Origin: Arachidicoccus rhizosphaerae
GTDB taxonomy: Bacteria; Bacteroidota; Bacteroidia; Chitinophagales; Chitinophagaceae
Assembly: GCF_900107765.1 (NCBI RefSeq)
Contig: NZ_FNQY01000003.1
Coordinates: 186,001 to 250,000 of the forward strand
DNA length: 64,000 nt
Direction: 5' to 3'
Numbering within the stretch: position 1 is the first letter of the stretch; each line of letters opens with the position of its first letter. The position numbers and the translations under genes are program-made. Below, in pieces: positions 62,085 through 64,000 of this stretch. The notes beneath the pieces were generated by a model that was not told the DNA's origin, searched no databases, and saw only the letters and a list, made by a program, of their open reading frames with translations.

Positions 62085-63959
62085 ATGGCACTCACAGATC
62101 CGACCATAAATATCTCGACACCTGCCAGCGCTGATGCGCAACACGCTTCAGAGAAGCCGGCAGCCTTTTACCTGACTGAACTTTCCGAAAGCAACCAATT
62201 ATTAAAGGAGTTACAAAAGCAAATCCGTCTGGTAGCAACGGGCAGGCTTATCACAGGCATCGCCATTATACTTTGTATTTACCGTTTATTCAGAACTTTC
62301 GGCGCTGCCGCCTGGTGGCTTGCCCTAATCATATTACTGATTACTTTTATTCTGCTACTACGCAGATCAGGTGATTTACAACAAAAGGAGACTTTTGAAT
62401 CCAACCGTAAAAGATTCAATGAGCAGGAACTCGAAGGCCTCAAAGGCCGGTTTGAAGCATTTGACGGGGGAGCGGGTATGGTGGGTTCAGATCATCCGTT
62501 TGCCTTCGATCTGGATTTATTTGGAAGCCGCTCGCTCTTTCAAAGAATCAATAGAACGGTGACTGTTGGAGGTAAAAACACGCTGGCCGCTTATCTGGCC
62601 AGTCCCGAGCAGGATAGTACCCTCATCAGGGGGCGACAATCTATGGTGAAGGCTATCCAGGATCTGCCAAAGTGGTGCCAGCAATTTCTGATTACCGGTT
62701 CATTGAACCAGGAAGATAAGCAAGACCAGGAAAATATCGAAACCTGGCTGGAAATGCCGCCGGTATATTATCCGAGTAAGCAATGGAAACTTTTGATTAC
62801 GGTATTGCCGGTATTCACTCTCCTTGCCTGGCTGCTTTATATTTTTGGTCCGATACCTGCCTGGCCTGCTATCGGCCTCTCACTTATTTTACTGGGCATT
62901 ACTGGCAGGCAGTCAAAGGTGATTAATGAAAGCCATCAGTTAATCAGCAAAAGAGCGGATACGCTTAAAAAGTATCATGAGCTGGTCGCACTTTTTATGA
63001 ACCAACCCTTTGAACAGCCTGCGCTGGAGACATTAAAGGAAAAGCTCCATCTTCAACAACAAGGCACAGGAGGGTTTAAAAAGTTTATCCGGTTAATTGC
63101 CGCCCTGGATAACCGCCTTAATTTTCTGATGAACATTATATTAAACGGCCTGCTCCTGTGGGACCTTAACTGTCTTTACCGTATAGAGCAATGGAAGCAG
63201 ATATTTAAAGGCCAGTTTGGAGAATGGATAAAGATCAGCAGTGAACTGGACGCCTTAATCAGCCTGTCTATCTTTAACTTTAACCACCCGGATTATGTCC
63301 GTCCGGAAATTGTAGACAGGTCTCCAGGCAATGAACAGGAATTTACCCTGGATATTACCTCAGGAAGACACCCTTTGCTCTTCCCGGAAGCCTCCATTGC
63401 CAATAGCCTGCATCAGGGAGCCCTGCTTAATCTTTATTTAATTACAGGGGCTAATATGGCCGGCAAAAGCACTTTTCTTAGAATGGTGGGATTAAATATG
63501 GTACTAGCCATGGCAGGCGCCAATGTAGCAGCCGAGGCAATGCGTCTGACGCCGGTTGCTTTATACACCAGCATGCGGACCAATGATTCTTTATTTACCC
63601 ATACCTCTTTTTTCTATGCCGAGCTTAAAAAGCTCAGATGGATTATGGATCAGATCAAATCAGGCAAATCTATTTATATTATGCTGGATGAGATCTTAAA
63701 AGGTACAAACTCCAGAGATCAGCACCTGGGTTCCGCGGCCCTGATTAAAAATATTATTCAAAATAATGGCAGAGGACTGATTGCCACCCATGACATAGAG
63801 CTTACTAATCTGGCTGCCAGCTATCCGGATCATATTAAAAACATAGCTTTTGAAATCGATATGCAGGGAGATAAAATGATTTTCAGCTATCAGTACCGCG
63901 ATGGCGTTTGCCAGAATATGAATGCCTCCACGCTCATGAAACAAATGGGCATTATATAA
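62085..63959 (+). CDS. Membrane-anchored MutS-family ATPase
   Basis: A 624-residue protein combining membrane segments with a MutS-type ATPase. Seen: two helices at about residues 50-88 (GRLITGIAIILCIYRLF, WWLALIILLITFILLLR), two more near 236-275 (LLITVLPVFTLLAWLLYIFG and PAIGLSLILLGITG), and a lever-like helical region. The ATPase has Walker A GANMAGKS (residues 455-462), a following FLRMVGLNMVLAMAGANVAA, the MutS block FFYAELKKLRWIM, Walker B YIMLDEILKGTN and ATHDIELTNLA. No mismatch-recognition domain I is visible. Similar membrane MutS homologues occur in Bacteroidota and are usually labelled mismatch repair, although no evidence links them to repair. Function open. Confidence 0.9.
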   Translation: MALTDPTINISTPASADAQHASEKPAAFYLTELSESNQLLKELQKQIRLVATGRLITGIAIILCIYRLFRTFGAAAWWLALIILLITFILLLRRSGDLQQKETFESNRKRFNEQELEGLKGRFEAFDGGAGMVGSDHPFAFDLDLFGSRSLFQRINRTVTVGGKNTLAAYLASPEQDSTLIRGRQSMVKAIQDLPKWCQQFLITGSLNQEDKQDQENIETWLEMPPVYYPSKQWKLLITVLPVFTLLAWLLYIFGPIPAWPAIGLSLILLGITGRQSKVINESHQLISKRADTLKKYHELVALFMNQPFEQPALETLKEKLHLQQQGTGGFKKFIRLIAALDNRLNFLMNIILNGLLLWDLNCLYRIEQWKQIFKGQFGEWIKISSELDALISLSIFNFNHPDYVRPEIVDRSPGNEQEFTLDITSGRHPLLFPEASIANSLHQGALLNLYLITGANMAGKSTFLRMVGLNMVLAMAGANVAAEAMRLTPVALYTSMRTNDSLFTHTSFFYAELKKLRWIMDQIKSGKSIYIMLDEILKGTNSRDQHLGSAALIKNIIQNNGRGLIATHDIELTNLAASYPDHIKNIAFEIDMQGDKMIFSYQYRDGVCQNMNASTLMKQMGII

Positions 63960-64000
63960 AGAAAACAACCGGCGGCATTACATTAATTTCTGTGTCTATT

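Overview
The window looks like chromosomal core DNA from a member of the Bacteroidota, most likely the Chitinophagaceae or a close relative. Four things support this. It carries gldH, batD, DUF4954, DUF6089-like and DUF3347 genes typical of that phylum. Many genes are preceded by the phylum's -7 promoter motif TAnnTTTG. Ribosome binding sites are weak or absent. Base composition is moderate. The genus is not resolvable from this sequence alone. I saw no rRNA, tRNA, CRISPR array, insertion sequence, prophage or plasmid signature, and no convincing broken gene apart from the uvrA fragment cut by the left edge.

Layout. 1-11.6 kb: start of uvrA (minus strand), a small sigma factor, a secreted GH3 glycosidase, yicC-gldH, a two-component system followed directly by an AraC regulator, a secreted DUF885 metallopeptidase-like protein, and a LysR regulator divergent from a methyltransferase. 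11.6-19.6 kb: a perfect 29-bp-arm palindrome, batD, comB, an aquaporin, an isoaspartyl methyltransferase, ornithine aminotransferase, a small membrane protein, and aat with clpS, which together form an N-degron module. 19.9-25 kb: RNA modification genes (rlmN, an RluB/RsuA-type and an RluA-type pseudouridine synthase) and two uncharacterised genes.

25.2-34.9 kb is the main regulatory unit: a complete tryptophan operon, trpE-G-D-C-F-X-B-A, followed on the same strand by hisH and murQ. Ahead of it lies a leader with a 23-codon peptide containing three consecutive Trp codons, an intrinsic terminator, and an alternative 11-bp helix that would compete with that terminator. The leader stop codon lies inside the competing helix. 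This is the geometry expected of ribosome-mediated transcription attenuation. The gene X between trpF and trpB encodes a secreted protein of unknown function.

35-48 kb: rlmB, an HMG-CoA-lyase-like gene, a bcp peroxiredoxin, a UbiD-family decarboxylase, an outer-membrane barrel protein, an acyl-CoA thioesterase, ftsK, panB, a LytS/LytTR-type two-component pair, and a divergent DoxX/HxlR pair. 48-64 kb: a DUF2520 protein, a marR-MFS unit with a palindromic operator, small membrane proteins (STM3941-like, DUF2752, CD225), a DUF3347 protein, thrS with a leader hairpin, DUF4954, glmS, a type-B carboxylesterase, and a membrane-anchored MutS-family ATPase.

Most of the content is ordinary housekeeping. 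The trp leader, the secreted protein inside the trp operon, the membrane MutS homologue and the large palindrome are the items most worth following up. Start sites were moved to internal ATG codons wherever the longer reading frame opened with TTG and an ATG fitted the family better.
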